Positions 33,833 through 44,799 of a stretch of DNA of 64,000 nucleotides are shown in pieces. Where the stretch lies: assembly GCA_036417435.1 (NCBI GenBank), contig CM070899.1:146706237-146770236 (forward strand), given 5' to 3'. The translations under genes and the position numbers were made by a program. Under the pieces are notes generated by a model, which ran no database searches, was not told the DNA's origin, and saw nothing but the letters and a program-made list of their open reading frames with translations. Position 1 is the stretch's first letter. Every line of letters begins with the position of its first letter. This stretch comes from Inia geoffrensis (Eukaryota; Chordata; Mammalia; Artiodactyla; Iniidae).

Positions 33833-36800
33833 CTACATCTGTGTCTCAACTTCTGTCCTGCAGACCGGTTCATCTGTACCATTTTCCGAGGTTCCACACA
33901 TATGCGTTAATATACAATATTTCTTTTTCTCTTTCTGACTTACTTCACTCTGTATGACAGTCTCTAGATCCATCCACGTCTCTACAAGTGACCCAATTTC
34001 GTTCCTTTTTATGGCTGAGTAATATTCCATTGTATATATGTACCACTTCTTCTTTATCCATTCATCTGTCGATGGGCATTTAGGTTGCTTCCATGACCTG
34101 GCAATTGTAAATAGTGCTTCAATGAACATTGGGGTTGCATGTGTTTTCTTGAATTATGGTTTTCTCTGGGTATATGCTTAGTAGTGGGATTGCTGGGTCA
34201 TATGGTAATTCTATTTTTAGTTTTTTAAGGAACCTCCATACTGTTCTCCATAGTGGCTGTATGAATTTACATTCCCACCAACAGTGCAAGAGGGTTCCCT
34301 TTTCTCCACACCCTCTCCAGCATTTGTTGTCTGTAGATTTTCTGATGATGATCATTCTAACTGGTGTGAGGTGATACCTCATTGTAGTTTTGATTGGCAG
34401 TTCTCTAATAATTAGTGATGTTGAGCAGCTTTTCATGTGCTTCTTGGCCATCTGTATGTCTTCTTTGGAGAAATGTCTATTTAGGTCTTCCCATTTTTGT
34501 ATTGGGTTGTTTGTTTTTTTAATATTGAGCTGCATGAGCTGTTTACATATTTTGGAGATTAATCCTTTGTCCGTTGATTCGTTTGCAAATATTTTCTCCC
34601 ATTCTGAGGGTTGTCTTTTCATCTTGTTTATGGTTTCCTTTGCTGTGCAAAAGCTTTGAAGTTTCATTAGGTCCCATTTGTTTATTTTTGTTTTTATTTC
34701 CATTACTGTAGGAGGTGGATCAAAAAAGATCTTGCTGTGATTTATGTCAAAGAGTGTTCTTCCTATGCTTTCCTCTAAAAGTTTTATAGTGTTCGGTTTT
34801 ACATTTAGGTCTCTAATCCATTTTACGTTTATTTTTGTGTATGGTGTTAGGTAGTGTTCTAATTTCATTCTTTTACATGTAGCTGTCCAGTTTTCCCAGC
34901 ACCACTTATTGAAGAGACTGTCTTTTCTCCATTGTATATCCTTGCTTCCTTTGTCATAGATAAGTTGACCATAGGTGCATGGGTTTATCTCTGGGCTTTC
35001 TATCTTGTTCCATTGATCTGTGTTTCTGTTTTTGTGCCAGTACCATATTGTCTTGATTACTATAGCTTTGTAGTATTCCTCAGGCTCCGTTTTTTTCCCT
35101 AAAGACTGCTTTGGCTATTCGGGGTCTTTTGTGTCTCTATACAAATTTTAAGATTTTTTGTTCTAGTTCCGTAAAAAATGCCATTGGTAATTTGATAGGG
35201 ATTGCATTGAATCTGTAGATTCCTTTGGGTAGTATAATCATTTTCACAATATTGATTCTTCCAATCCCAGAACATGGTATATCTCTCCATCTGTTGGTGT
35301 CATCTTTAATTTCTTTCATCAGTGTTTTATAGTTTTCTGCATACCAGTCTTTTTTCTCCCTAGGTAGGTTTATTCCTAGGTATTTTATTCTTTTTGTTGC
35401 AGTGGTAAATAGGAGTGTTTCCTTAATTTCTCTTTCAGATTTTTCATCATTAGTGTATAGGAATGCAAGAGATTTCTGTGCATTAACTTTGTATCCTGTG
35501 ACTTTACCAAATTCATTGATTAGCTCTAGTAATTTTCTGGTGGCAACTTTAGGATTCTCTATGTATAGTATCATGTCATCTGCAAACAGTGACAGTTTTA
35601 CTTCTCCTTTTCCAATTTGTATTCCTTTTATTTCTTTTTCTTCTCTGATTGCCGTGGCTAGGACTTCAAAATGATGTTGAATAATAGCGGTGAGAGTGGA
35701 CATCCTTGTCTCATTTCTGATCTTAGAGGAAATGCTTTCAGCTTATCACCATTGAGAATGACCTTTGCTGTGGGTTTATCGTATATCGTCTTTATTATGT
35801 TGAGGCAGGTTCCCTCTGTGCACACTTTCTGGAGAGTTTTTATCATAAATGGGCGTTGAGTTTTGTCAAAAGCTTTTTCTGTATCTATTGAGATGATCAT
35901 GGTCTTTATTCTTCAGTTTGTTAATATGGTGTATCACATTGATTTGCGTATATTGAAGAATCGTTGCATCTCTGGGTTAAATCCCACTTGATTATGGTTT
36001 ATAATCCTTTCAGTGTGTTGTTGGATTCTGTTTGGTAGTATTTTGTTGAGGATTTTTGCATCTATATCCATCAGTGATACTGGCCTGTAATTTTCATTTT
36101 TTGTAGCATCTTTGTCAGGTTTTGGTATCAGGGTGATGGTGGCCTCATAGAATGAGTTTGGGAATATTCCTTCCTCTGCAATTTTTTGGAAGAGTTTGAG
36201 AAGGATGGGTGTTAGCTCTTCTCTAAATGTTTGATAGAATTCACCTGTAAAGCCATCTGGTCCTGGACTTCTGTTTGTTGGAAGATTTTTAACCACACTT
36301 TCAATTTCATTACTTGTGATTGGTCTCTTCATATTTTCTATTTCATCCTGGTTCACTCTTGGAAGGTTATACCTTTCTAAGAATTTGTCCATTTTTCCCA
36401 GGTTGTCCATTTTATTGGCACAGAGTTGCTTGTAGTAGTCTCTTAGGATGCTTTGTATTTCTGTGGTGTCTATTTTAACTTCTCCTTTTTCATTTCTAAT
36501 TTTATTGATATGAGTCCTCTCCCTCTTTTTCTTGATGAGTCTGGCTAATGGTTTATCAATTTTGTTTATCTTCTCAAAGAACCAGCTTTTAGTTTTATTG
36601 ATCTTTGCTATTGTTTTTGTTTCTATTTCATTTATTTCTGCTCTGATCTTTATGATTTCTTTGCTTCTGCTAACTTTGCGTTTTGTTTGTTCTTCTTTCT
36701 CTAGTTCCTTTAGGTGTAAGGTTAGATTGTTTGAGATTTTTCTTTTTTCTTAAGGTAGGCTTGTATAGCTATAAACTTCCCTCTTAGAACTGCCTTTGCT

Positions 36801-37625
36801 GCATCCCATAGGTCTTGGATCATCGTGTTTTCATTGTCATTTGTCTCTAGGTATTTTTTGATTTCCTCCTTAATTTCTTCAGTGATCTCTTGGTTATTTA
36901 GTAACGTATTGTTTAGCCTCCATGTGTTTGTGCTTTTTACGTTTCTTTCCCTGTAATTGATTTCTAATCTCATAGCGTTGTGGTCAGAAAAGATGCTTGA
37001 TATGATTTCAATTTTCTTAAATTTACTGAGGCTTGATTTGTGACCCATAATGTGATCTGTCCTGGAGAATGTTTTTGGATGGAATGTCCTGTAAATATCA
37101 ATTAAATCTATCTGGTCTATTGTGTCCTTTAAAGCTTCTGTTTCCTTATTCATTTTCATTTTGGATGATCTGTCCATTGGTGTAAGTGAGGTGTTAAAGT
37201 CCCACACTATTATTGTGTTACTGTTGATTTCCTCTTTTAGAGCTGTTAGCAGTTGCCTTATGTATTGAGGTGCTCCTATGTTGGATGCATATATATTTAT
37301 AATTGCTGTATCTTCTTCTGGGATTTATCCCTTGATCATTATGTAGTGTCTTTCCTTGTCTCTTGTAACATTCTTTATTTTAAAGTCTATTTTATCTGAT
37401 ATGAGTATTGCTACTCCAGCTTTCTTTTGATTTCCATTTGCATGGAATATCTTTTTCCATCCCCCCACTTTCAGTCTGAATGTGTCCCTAGTTCTGAATT
37501 GGGTCTCTTGTAGACAGCATTTATATGGGTCTTGTTTTTGTATCCATTCAGCAAGCCTGTGTCTTTTGGTTGGAGCATTTAATCCATTCACTTTTAATGT
37601 AATTATCAATATGTATGTTCCTATG
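33833..37625 (-). pseudogene. LINE-1 ORF2 (endonuclease-reverse transcriptase), disrupted
   Basis: ORF2 supplies the nickase and reverse transcriptase for target-primed reverse transcription. Here it is broken into at least seven pieces. The endonuclease piece at 37325-37609 starts IITLKVNGLNAPTKRHRL. The second endonuclease piece (36722-37207) has WDFN where the family has GDFN, and ends its catalytic part with SDHNAM. The RT fingers region (35934-36410) contains [13 protein letters not shown]. The palm lies at 35658-35900 ([13 protein letters not shown]) and 35137-35703, with the catalytic FADD in [11 protein letters not shown]. The Cys-rich tail (34119-34868) contains [19 protein letters not shown], and the C-terminus runs to a stop at 33833-33835. 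Adjacent pieces overlap in different frames at about 34120, 35140-35290 and 35660-35700, showing frameshifts. Gaps with stops lie at 34869-35098, 35901-35933, 36411-36721 and 37208-37324. The start codon is not clear. This is a dead gene copy, not a host protein. Confidence 0.95.
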
Positions 37626-37688
37626 ACTGTTTTCTGAATTGTTTTGGGTTTGTTTTTGTAGGTCCTTTTCTTCTTTTGTGTTTCCCAC

Positions 37689-38585
37689 CTAGAGAATTTC
37701 CTTTAGCATTTGTTGTAGAGCTGGTTTGGTGGTGCTGAATTCTCTTAGCTTTTGCTTGTCTGTAAAGCTTTTGATTTCTCCATCGAATCTGAATGAGATC
37801 CTTGTCGGGTAGAGTAATCTTGGTTGTAGGTTCTTCCCTTTCATCACTTTAAGTATATCATGCCACTCCCTTCTGGCTTGTAGAGTTTCTGCTGAGAAAT
37901 CAGCTGTTAACCTTATGGGAGTTCCCTTGTATATTATTTGTCATTTTTCCCTTGCTGCTTTTAATAATTTTTCTTTGTCTTTAATTTTTGCCAGTTTGAT
38001 TACTGTGTGTCTCCATGTGTTTCTCCTTGGGTTTATCCTGTATGGGACTCTCTGTGCTTCCTGGACTTGGGTAGCTGTTTCCTTTCCCATGTTAGGGAAA
38101 TTTTCGACTATAATCTCTTCAAATATTTTCTCTGGTCCTTTCTCTCTTCTCCTTCTGGGACCCCTATAATGCGAATGTTATTGCATTTAATGTTGTCCCA
38201 GAGGTCTCTTTGGCTGTCTTCATTTCTTTTCATTCTTTTTTCTTTATTCTGTTCCGCAGCAGTGAACTCCAACATTCTGTCTTCCAGGTCACTTATCCGT
38301 TCTTCTGCCTCAGTTATTCTGCTCTTGATACCTTCTAGTGTAGTTTTCGTTTGTTATTGTGTTGTTCATCTCTGTTTGTTTGTTCTTTAATTCTTCTAGG
38401 TTTTTGTTAAACATTTCTCACATCTTCTCGATCTTTGCCTCCATTCTTTTTCCAAGGTCCTGGATCATCTTCACTGTCATTCTGAATTCTTTTTCTGGAA
38501 GGTTGCCTGTCTCTACTTCATTTAGTTGTTTTTCTGGGGTCTTATTTTGTTCCTTCATCTGATACATAGCCCTCTGCCTGTTCAT
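37689..38585 (-). pseudogene. LINE-1 ORF1 (RNA-binding chaperone), disrupted
   Basis: ORF1 encodes the coiled-coil, nucleic-acid-binding partner of ORF2 in the L1 ribonucleoprotein. A start at 38583-38585 gives MNRQRAMYQMKEQNKTPEKQ and then a segment with NLPEKEFRMTVKMIQDLGKRMEAKIEKM, the usual artiodactyl-type N-terminal part, before a stop at about 38418. Beyond it the complement can be followed through the coiled coil (38200-38400) and the RNA-binding part to the C-terminus (…LQQMLKEIL) and stop at 37689-37691. The frame is closed by at least one stop, and no continuous frame remains after 38418. The reading upstream of 38585 continues open to the insertion edge, but I take that as 5' UTR. 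Confidence 0.9.
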
Positions 38586-38665
38586 CTTGTCTCTCTTTCT
38601 GTGAATGTGATTTTTGTTCCACAGGCTGCAGGATTGTAGTTCTTCTTGCTTCTCCATCACAGTGA

Positions 38666-38735
38666 GTTTAGAACATTGTCATCACCCCGAAAAGAAGCCC
38701 TGCACCCTTGAGCTTCCATCTTGACCTAGCATTTA
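38666..38735 (-). mobile_element. Older L1 3' UTR, right part
   Basis: 'tttagaacattgtcatcaccccgaaaagaagccctgcacccttgag' continues the old L1 3' UTR that breaks off at 33663. The pair shows that the younger L1 landed inside an older one of the same orientation. Confidence 0.85.
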
Positions 38736-39814
38736 ATAACTATTTTATCTCAACCCACTTAACACTCTCTGAGGCTCAGTTCGCTTTTCTTGTTTGGGCT
38801 CTTAACAGCTGCCAGGAAATTGAGCCAGATTTTTACCTTCCTAGACCTGAGAACCTTAATTCATTTTGTTGACAAAAGGAGAGATTGTTGGTTACCAAAG
38901 TCATAGGTGTTTTTCTACATATGCCAATAAGATAGTTTTCTTTTCTCTTCTCTCTGTTCCTTTGGGTGTTTTGACATAAGTTCTTGGTGTTTTGATGTAG
39001 AAGTGTGGGATTTATTTATACCCATATTAAATTTCAGCCTGGTACATTTGGTCTCTCATGCACTTCCTTGCTACACCCTTTTAGCCATTCAGGGTTTTTG
39101 GATCTTCAGTCTTAACTTTCAACATATTAGTGTTCTTAATTAATCTCAGTCCATATATTGGATCATTTTATCGTTAGATATTTCAAGCCCTTGGTAAAAG
39201 TGCTCATCAGAATTGCACAGAGATGCGGTGGTGAAGAGTTGGAGTTGCCTATAATGGAAACCTTGTTTCTTGTAGATGTTCATCAGTTATTCGTTTTGCT
39301 TTGTTGTTGAAAACTATTACAGGGTTAGGATGGCAACAGTGGGACATGGGGTATGATCTCCCCCTCCCACAGTGTTTCCCCAAATTCCTAGAACATGCTT
39401 TAACATAGAAGTACATTCTGTGGCTTTAGAAGCACAGACAGAATCATGTGCTGGGGAAGGGAGAATTTTATTCACTCTATGCTTAAACTGAGCCTACCAT
39501 GTTCTCTCAACCCAGATTTCTTCACTTCATTTCCAGCAATATCATGGGAGATTTGGCCAGGTGTTTTGCTGAAATTCAGACACTGTCAATCCCTAGGATG
39601 AAAAAAGTTACTAAAAAGGAAAAACACAAACCGTGAACTGTCTGGTGTGTCTTAACTGTGGCTATATGCTGGGTTTTTAGATTGTTGCTTCCCTCTCTAA
39701 GGCTTACAAAACATCCCTTTAACAATCTGTGTCTGATATTGAGATAAAACTCAATAGATTAGTTTATGGAATCTACTTTCTTACTGCAAGCTGCTGTTGT
39801 TCTTTCTAATCGTC
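38736..39814. other. Unique sequence, no feature seen
   Basis: About 1.1 kb with no recognised repeat, exon or RNA gene. Confidence 0.45.
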
Positions 39815-39830
39815 CATCTCTTTTATTCTT

Positions 39831-39979
39831 TTTTTTAAAAATTAATTTTTTTGGAGTATAGTTGATTTACGGTGTTGTGTTAGTTTCAGGTGTACAACAT
39901 AGTGATTCAGTTAATACACATACATATATATTCATTCTTTTTCAGGTGCTTTTCTCATATAGGTTATTACAGAATATCG
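39831..39979 (-). mobile_element. Very short L1 3' end with perfect target duplication
   Basis: Only the tail and about 120 nt of 3' UTR remain ('tttggagtatagttgatttac', 'ttcaggtgtacaacatagtg'). A perfect 16-bp duplication, catctcttttattctt, lies at 39815-39830 and 39980-39995. Confidence 0.95.
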
Positions 39980-39995
39980 CATCTCTTTTATTCTT

Positions 39996-40764
39996 AAATA
40001 ATCTTTCAGGACTTGGGAAGACTCTCTTTCTAGCCTGGGGCAAACTCCTTTAAGTCAGACACTCTGACAGTGTCTCCATGTCTTGGGCTGTTAATTTTTT
40101 TCTTTGCTGTTACTTATGCTTTATCGTGTAGTCCAAAGTTCATTCTGATTGGGAGAAAAGGAGGAACTAGAATGGATAAGGAATTCCTTTATGTACTTCC
40201 TTCTGTACACCATCACCCTGAGCAGTGGGTCTTAGATCTTCCTTCCTTGTCTTGCCTCAAACATAGAAAACCCGAGAAGGCTTTTTGTAGTCTGTGGCAT
40301 TTTTCCCAACTTCAGGTCATTTTTGGAGTAAAGATTCATACCCTTTGTGCCTTTCTACTCTAAACTGCTGTAAGTTCATCCTTCTTGTTGTAAACAAAAT
40401 CAGAAGTGTTTGTTTAGTCACTTGGCTATATACACTGAACATTTTAGTTAAACAGGTTTTTCTGCTTTGGGTTGGAGGTGACTATTAATAAGGTGTTAGA
40501 GATGAAAACTAATCCTGACCACCCCTTCTTAATCAGAATCCAAATAATCAGGACTGCACTGCCTCAGAGTCCGTAGGAGACTCACTGCCTTCACTTTCTG
40601 TTTTCTTACTGCTCAGGTTGACAGCTTTCTTTCCCTGCAGTGAGTCTAGTGGCTCAAGTAAAACTATTGCCTACGGGTTTTTGTTGCGCTTATGAATCTT
40701 CCCTCAAAGTTCCATGAGGGTATGGCTCAGGGGAGATGTTTCTCAGTCCATTCAATACTTAAAA
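39996..40764. other. Unique sequence, no feature seen
   Basis: Nothing recognised. Confidence 0.45.
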
Positions 40765-41062
40765 CAATAATAACTAAAATTTATTATCTACTGTGTGCTG
40801 GGCATTCAAATTATATTTGCTTGCTTAATCCTCCCAACAGCATTGTGAGAAAGGTATGATCCCCTTTTTACTGAGAAGGGACCGGAAGCTTAGAGAGATT
40901 AAATGAATTGCTCCAGACTTCATAGAAATAATCTATTTGATATCTGCGTGTTTTTGTCAGTCTTTGAGAGTAACTTATCTGAAATAGTAAGAGGCATACC
41001 TAGAATTCGAATCTAGGTCTATTTGACTTCCAGAGTAAGTGATTTTTCTCACTGCTGTTGGG
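40765..41062 (-). repeat. MIR SINE relic, possibly split
   Basis: 'aaatttattatctactgtgtgctgggcattc', 'gatccccttttta ctgagaaggg', 'gcttagagagattaaatgaattgctc' follow MIR in complement. After about 50 nt of unrelated DNA the MIR end seems to resume at 'cctagaattcgaatctaggtc' (40998). Confidence 0.75.
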
Positions 41063-41700
41063 GGCCTGCCGTGATGTGGTGCTGTGCTAGCTGCTTTGGA
41101 GGATATGAAATGGAAGAAAGTACATTCTTGGCTTTCAAAGACTTTTTAAAAAATAAGGGTGAGGGGAGCCATTGAGTTTTTTAGGGGAGGGCCTACCTTT
41201 CTTTCAGAAGCAGGGAGCTGAATCCTTTCATCAGTGTGCAGAGTAGGAGCCTTAGTTGACGCAGGTGGAGATTGCCTGTCTCAGCACCATGGTGTTGGTT
41301 GTAGCCTTTGACTCCTTGGGGTGATGTGTACGTCACCCTCTACTTGGACACAGCTGTTTTCATCAAGCCTTGTCCGATGCAGACATCTGTTGTATGGTAA
41401 CAAAATTATTTGCCTTTATTTTAGGCTGTTCCATTTACGGTGTCTTCACATACTCCAACAGAACTTCACAGAACTCTAGCCCTTGGTGAAGGGTGACTTT
41501 GAGTTGTATCTACATTACTTAATTGTCGTGAATTTGACTTTTCTAAGCCAAGGTGTCAAGAAAAGAGATTTGAATGTTTGCCAAATAGAGGGTAGGTCCC
41601 TTTAAGGGATGAGACATCTGCCTTAAGCAGTTTTGAGGAAAATAACTTTTAAGTATTCCTTAAAAGTAAGTATTCCCTTTATCCTGATTTTTGGTAGTGC
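41063..41700. other. Unique sequence, no feature seen
   Basis: A small imperfect repeat ('aagtattccttaaaa' / 'aagtattccc') lies at about 41652-41678. Otherwise nothing recognised. Confidence 0.45.
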
Positions 41701-41960
41701 TCATTATGGAAATTCTGGAATACGTAGAACTTAACTCATTGTGGAAATCTTAGAATATAAAGTAGAAAAAATAAAAATTACCCATAATTGAACCTTCCAG
41801 GAATAATCACTGAACATTTGAGTCTGTCCCCTCCCTCCTTACTATTATGTATGAGAGAGCTACATGTCTATATTCTGACTTTTATCACTTTACATTATAA
41901 GCATTTGCACATGCTAGTAAGTTGTTCTTATGGTTTTAAATAACCTTAATCATTTTCCTA
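41701..41960. repeat. Old interspersed repeat, family not assigned (copy B)
   Basis: 'aaaaattacccataattgaaccttccaggaataatcactgaacatttg' resembles the stretch at 24380-24430 in the same orientation and belongs to the same old dispersed family. Nearby, 'ggaaattctggaata' and 'ggaaatcttagaata' form a short internal repeat. Confidence 0.45.
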
Positions 41961-42385
41961 ATGTTATTTCCAGATTTTTTGTCATAAACAAAATCCTTAT
42001 AGATTCAAGTATTTTAAAAAATATTTGTTTGATTTTTAAGTATGTAGTATGCACAGCAGAAACCAGATTTCTGCTGCCTTGAAACTTGGGGAAATCATTT
42101 TGAATAGTTGGTAATTTCTAGAACTGATAGGTTTTCCCTTCAAAACTACTTTATTTTAAGCATTTTGAACAGCTTTTTTCTGAAAAGTGTTATGTACTGT
42201 AGTAGATTGCTTAATAGCTTAAATTTTCCTTAATGATTCAGGGCCATTATTTTATTATAAGCATCAATCTTGCTATGTTACTAGAATAGTTTCCTCTTAA
42301 TGGCTTCTATCACACCATCCTCTCTTGCTTCTCCAGACTCTCTGGCTTCTTTCTAGTATTTGTTTTCCTTAGAGTGTTGGGTTGG
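41961..42385. other. Unique sequence, no feature seen
   Basis: Nothing recognised. Confidence 0.4.
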
Positions 42386-42870
42386 GTCCTACTTTTCTGT
42401 ATATACTTGTCTACGTGATTTCCTGTCTACTGTGACATAAACTGTTACTTATATGCTAATGATTCCTGAATTTATGGGAACTTATTTCTCATGAACTTCA
42501 GATCCATTTATCCATCTTTCTTTTGCTCATTGTCAATAGCTATTATTCTTATCTGTATCAAGGATACCTCAAAACCAGCATATCTAGAATTTAACTCATT
42601 ATATTCCCCTAAAATTACCACATGCTCATCTGTTTTTTCCCAGTAGTACCATCATCTAGGTAGTCAAGGTAAAAATCTTTCTAGATTCCTACTTAGTCTT
42701 CACTCGCAAGGGTATCTGATCACTAAATTCTAGCTAGGCTGCCTTGCAGATCTGTTTTCTCTTCTCCGTCCTTATTACCATATTTAAACTCACTAGTTTT
42801 TATCAGGACAATCACAATCACCTCTCATCTTCCTACTTACAGACTTACCTCTTCAAGTCTCTTCATCATG
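42386..42870 (+). repeat. Possible L2 relic
   Basis: 'gaacttcagatccatttatccatc', 'caaggatacctcaaaaccagcatatc', 'catcatctaggtagtcaagg', 'tttcttctagattcctac'-like phrases have the order of the L2 coding part in sense orientation, but divergence is high. Confidence 0.4.
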
Positions 42871-43033
42871 GCCAGAAATTACGTTCTTGGGCATACATAT
42901 CGTGCTGTTTTAATGCTTATAGACCTTTATGGTTTCTAGAGTAACCATTACTCTAATTGCCTCTAGAGTAACGTCTACATTCCTTAACAGTCTAGAATTG
43001 TTTCTTCTTAGCTTTCCGGTCTTATCTCCTGTC

Positions 43034-43063
43034 TGTTTCTCTGTCTCTCTCTCTGTCTCTCTG

Positions 43064-43133
<70 letters not shown>
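43034..43133. repeat. Compound microsatellite (TCTG/TC)n-(CA)n-(TC)n
   Basis: An interrupted TCTG/TC tract, a pure (CA)n of about 30 nt, and a pure (TC)n of about 26 nt follow one another. Confidence 0.97.
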
Positions 43134-43137
<4 letters not shown>

Positions 43138-43395
43138 GACTTTTGCCACCAAACTTCTAGCAGTTATCTGAATATTGTGTGAAATTTTATATGCATACAC
43201 ATTTGCACATGCTATTCGGTCTGCTGGAGAGTACACAGCCCTTCACATAGCTTACCCTGCATTTTACCTCAGCATGATAATAAGTTCTTACAAGATACAG
43301 CTGAGTTCACTTGTGTCACTGTTCATGAACCGTGTCACCCCATGTTGGCCAGAAATACCTCACCTGCTTCATGTTTATTGAACCTTTTATGATAC

Positions 43396-44005
43396 TTCCT
43401 GTGGTAGACAGACTAATGTCCCCTCAAAGATGTCCACATCTTTATCTCTGTATGAATAAGTTACATTATATGGCAAAAAGGACATTGCGGATGTGATTAA
43501 GGACCTTGAGGTGGGGAGATTACTTGGAATTATCCAGGTGGGCCAGTCTAACCACAGGAGTCCTTGAAAGCAGAGAACCTTTTCTGGCTGTGATGGGGGG
43601 GTGGGTAGAGGGACGGGGTAGTGGGGGTGTGTGTGTGGGGGAGGTGGAGGGAGAGTGGGGGGGGAGAGGGAGAGAGAAAGAGTGCGAGTGAGAGCTGGCA
43701 CCAGTGAGGGGGAGGTTGAAAAAGGGTCAGAGAAGTTCAATGTTGTTGACTTTGAAGGTGGAGAAAAGGGCCACAGCCAAGAGATTCAGGTGCCCTCCAG
43801 AAGCTGCAAAAAATGATAGGGAGACAGATTTTCCCTGAGACCCTCCAGAAAGGAATGCAGTCCTACTGACACTTTGGTTTTTAGCCCAGTGAGATCCATG
43901 TTTTTAGATTTCTAACCTACAGAATTGTAAAATAAATTTTTTTGTTGTTGCTTTAAGGCACTAAGTTTGTGGTAGTTTGTTATGAAAGCATGAGAACTAA
44001 TATCC
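43396..44005 (+). mobile_element. MLT1-like solo LTR (ERVL-MaLR group)
   Basis: The left part, 'ctgtggtagacagactaatgtcccc' to 'gacattgcggatgtgattaagg', and the right part, 'gagaccctccagaaaggaatgcag', 'tctaacctacagaattgtaaaataaat', 'ctaagtttgtggtagtttgttatg', follow a mammalian MaLR-type LTR in order. No internal viral coding sequence is adjacent, so it is a solitary LTR. Its centre is expanded by a G-rich tract (43594-43690). The exact subfamily is uncertain. Confidence 0.7.
43594..43690 (+). repeat. G-rich, quadruplex-prone purine tract
   Basis: Several G-runs of four to eight bases separated by short loops occur within about 100 nt, ending in (GAGA)n. It lies inside the LTR and splits its two recognisable halves. 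Confidence 0.85.
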
Positions 44006-44009
44006 TTCC

Positions 44010-44180
44010 ATTGTATCTTATCTATCTTATTGTATTAAATGTCTGCTTTCTTGTCTTTTTCACTAGATTTTAAGCTCTGTGAGAGCAGGCTTATATATAT
44101 TTTCACCTCTGTCCTCAGCATGTAGTCCAAGTGCTAAGACATTGTTAACATCCAAAAGTTTTGAGCATATGAATTAACTA
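44010..44180 (+). repeat. L2 LINE 3'-end fragment
   Basis: 'cactagattttaagctctgtgagagcagg', 'cacctctgtcctcagcatgtag' and a final 'gaattaacta' match the L2 3' end. Confidence 0.65.
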
Positions 44181-44326
44181 ATATAGTGATATTTGTAACC
44201 TTATAAATGTCTTTTAGGATCTTTGCCACCTAAATTCCCCATGCTTCTTTTTGAGATACTGTTTTGTCATTTTAAATATTTTGTCTCCTTCTTCCTGTTA
44301 ACTTACTTTACTTACTACTTCTGTTT

Positions 44327-44464
44327 TTGTTTGTTTGTTTGTTTTTGGGTTTTTTTGGCCATGCTGCACGGCATGTGGGATCTTAGTTCCCCGACCAGGG
44401 ATCGAACCCATGTCCCAGCAGTGAAAGTGTGGATTCTTAACCACTGGACCGCCAGGGAAGTCCC
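44327..44464 (-). mobile_element. Short CHR-type SINE (~135 nt)
   Basis: (TTTG)n tail, then 'ttggccatgctgcacggcatgtggg' to 'ccactggaccgccagggaagtccc', minus strand. The flanks 'cttctgttttt' and 'ctcctgttttc' are a possible imperfect duplication. Confidence 0.93.
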
Positions 44465-44799
44465 TCTGCTCCTGTTTTCTTTAACTATGCTGGTTCTTCT
44501 CCTGTTGGTGGCTTTTTTTGCTTTCAATACAGTCTTTCCTACATCATTTGCACATGGCAGTTTAGAGTAGCATAGTTTCTGAGTCCCTTTGGAGAGAAGC
44601 TTGTACAGATGTCCAGTCTTATATTTACTCAGTGCTTCTTTACAGGTGGTGTGTACTTCTTCTTTCTCACAAAGAAATCTGAACCAAAATTTTACTTTGA
44701 TAATTTCCATAAATGAAATAAAATTATTGATTTTCCCACTCTTTTTGTTAAACTGCATTCCAGTGTAAATCTGGCATGAATTCCAGCTTCACTTAGCCT
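44465..44799. other. Unique sequence, no feature seen
   Basis: The 147-codon minus frame at 44315-44758 runs out of this stretch into the SINE and shows no domain. Confidence 0.45.

Larger units (their letters stand above)
33664..38654 (-). mobile_element. Large LINE-1, 5'-truncated in or near the 5' UTR, inserted in an older L1
   Basis: About 5.0 kb, minus strand. From left to right: A tail seen as T-rich DNA (33664-33716), a 3' UTR with the C-rich complement of a polypurine run (33776-33808), then ORF2 and ORF1 in reverse order. An 11-bp target duplication, catcacagtga, lies at 33653-33663 and 38655-38665. The right edge is only about 70 nt beyond the ORF1 start, so most of the 5' UTR, including any promoter, is missing. 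ORF1 and ORF2 carry many stops and frameshifts, so the element cannot move by itself. It is the largest single insertion in the window. Confidence 0.97.

Noticed and set aside
34119..34868. 249-codon minus-strand open frame as a host gene
   Set aside because: It is the C-terminal part of LINE-1 ORF2, including the Cys-rich tail, and is part of a broken element.
42910..43107. Cys/Val and Arg/Glu-rich frames over the microsatellite
   Set aside because: Pure translation of (CA)n and (TC)n repeats.
43387..43740. 117-codon minus-strand proline/serine-rich frame
   Set aside because: Low-complexity translation of the G-rich tract in the LTR.
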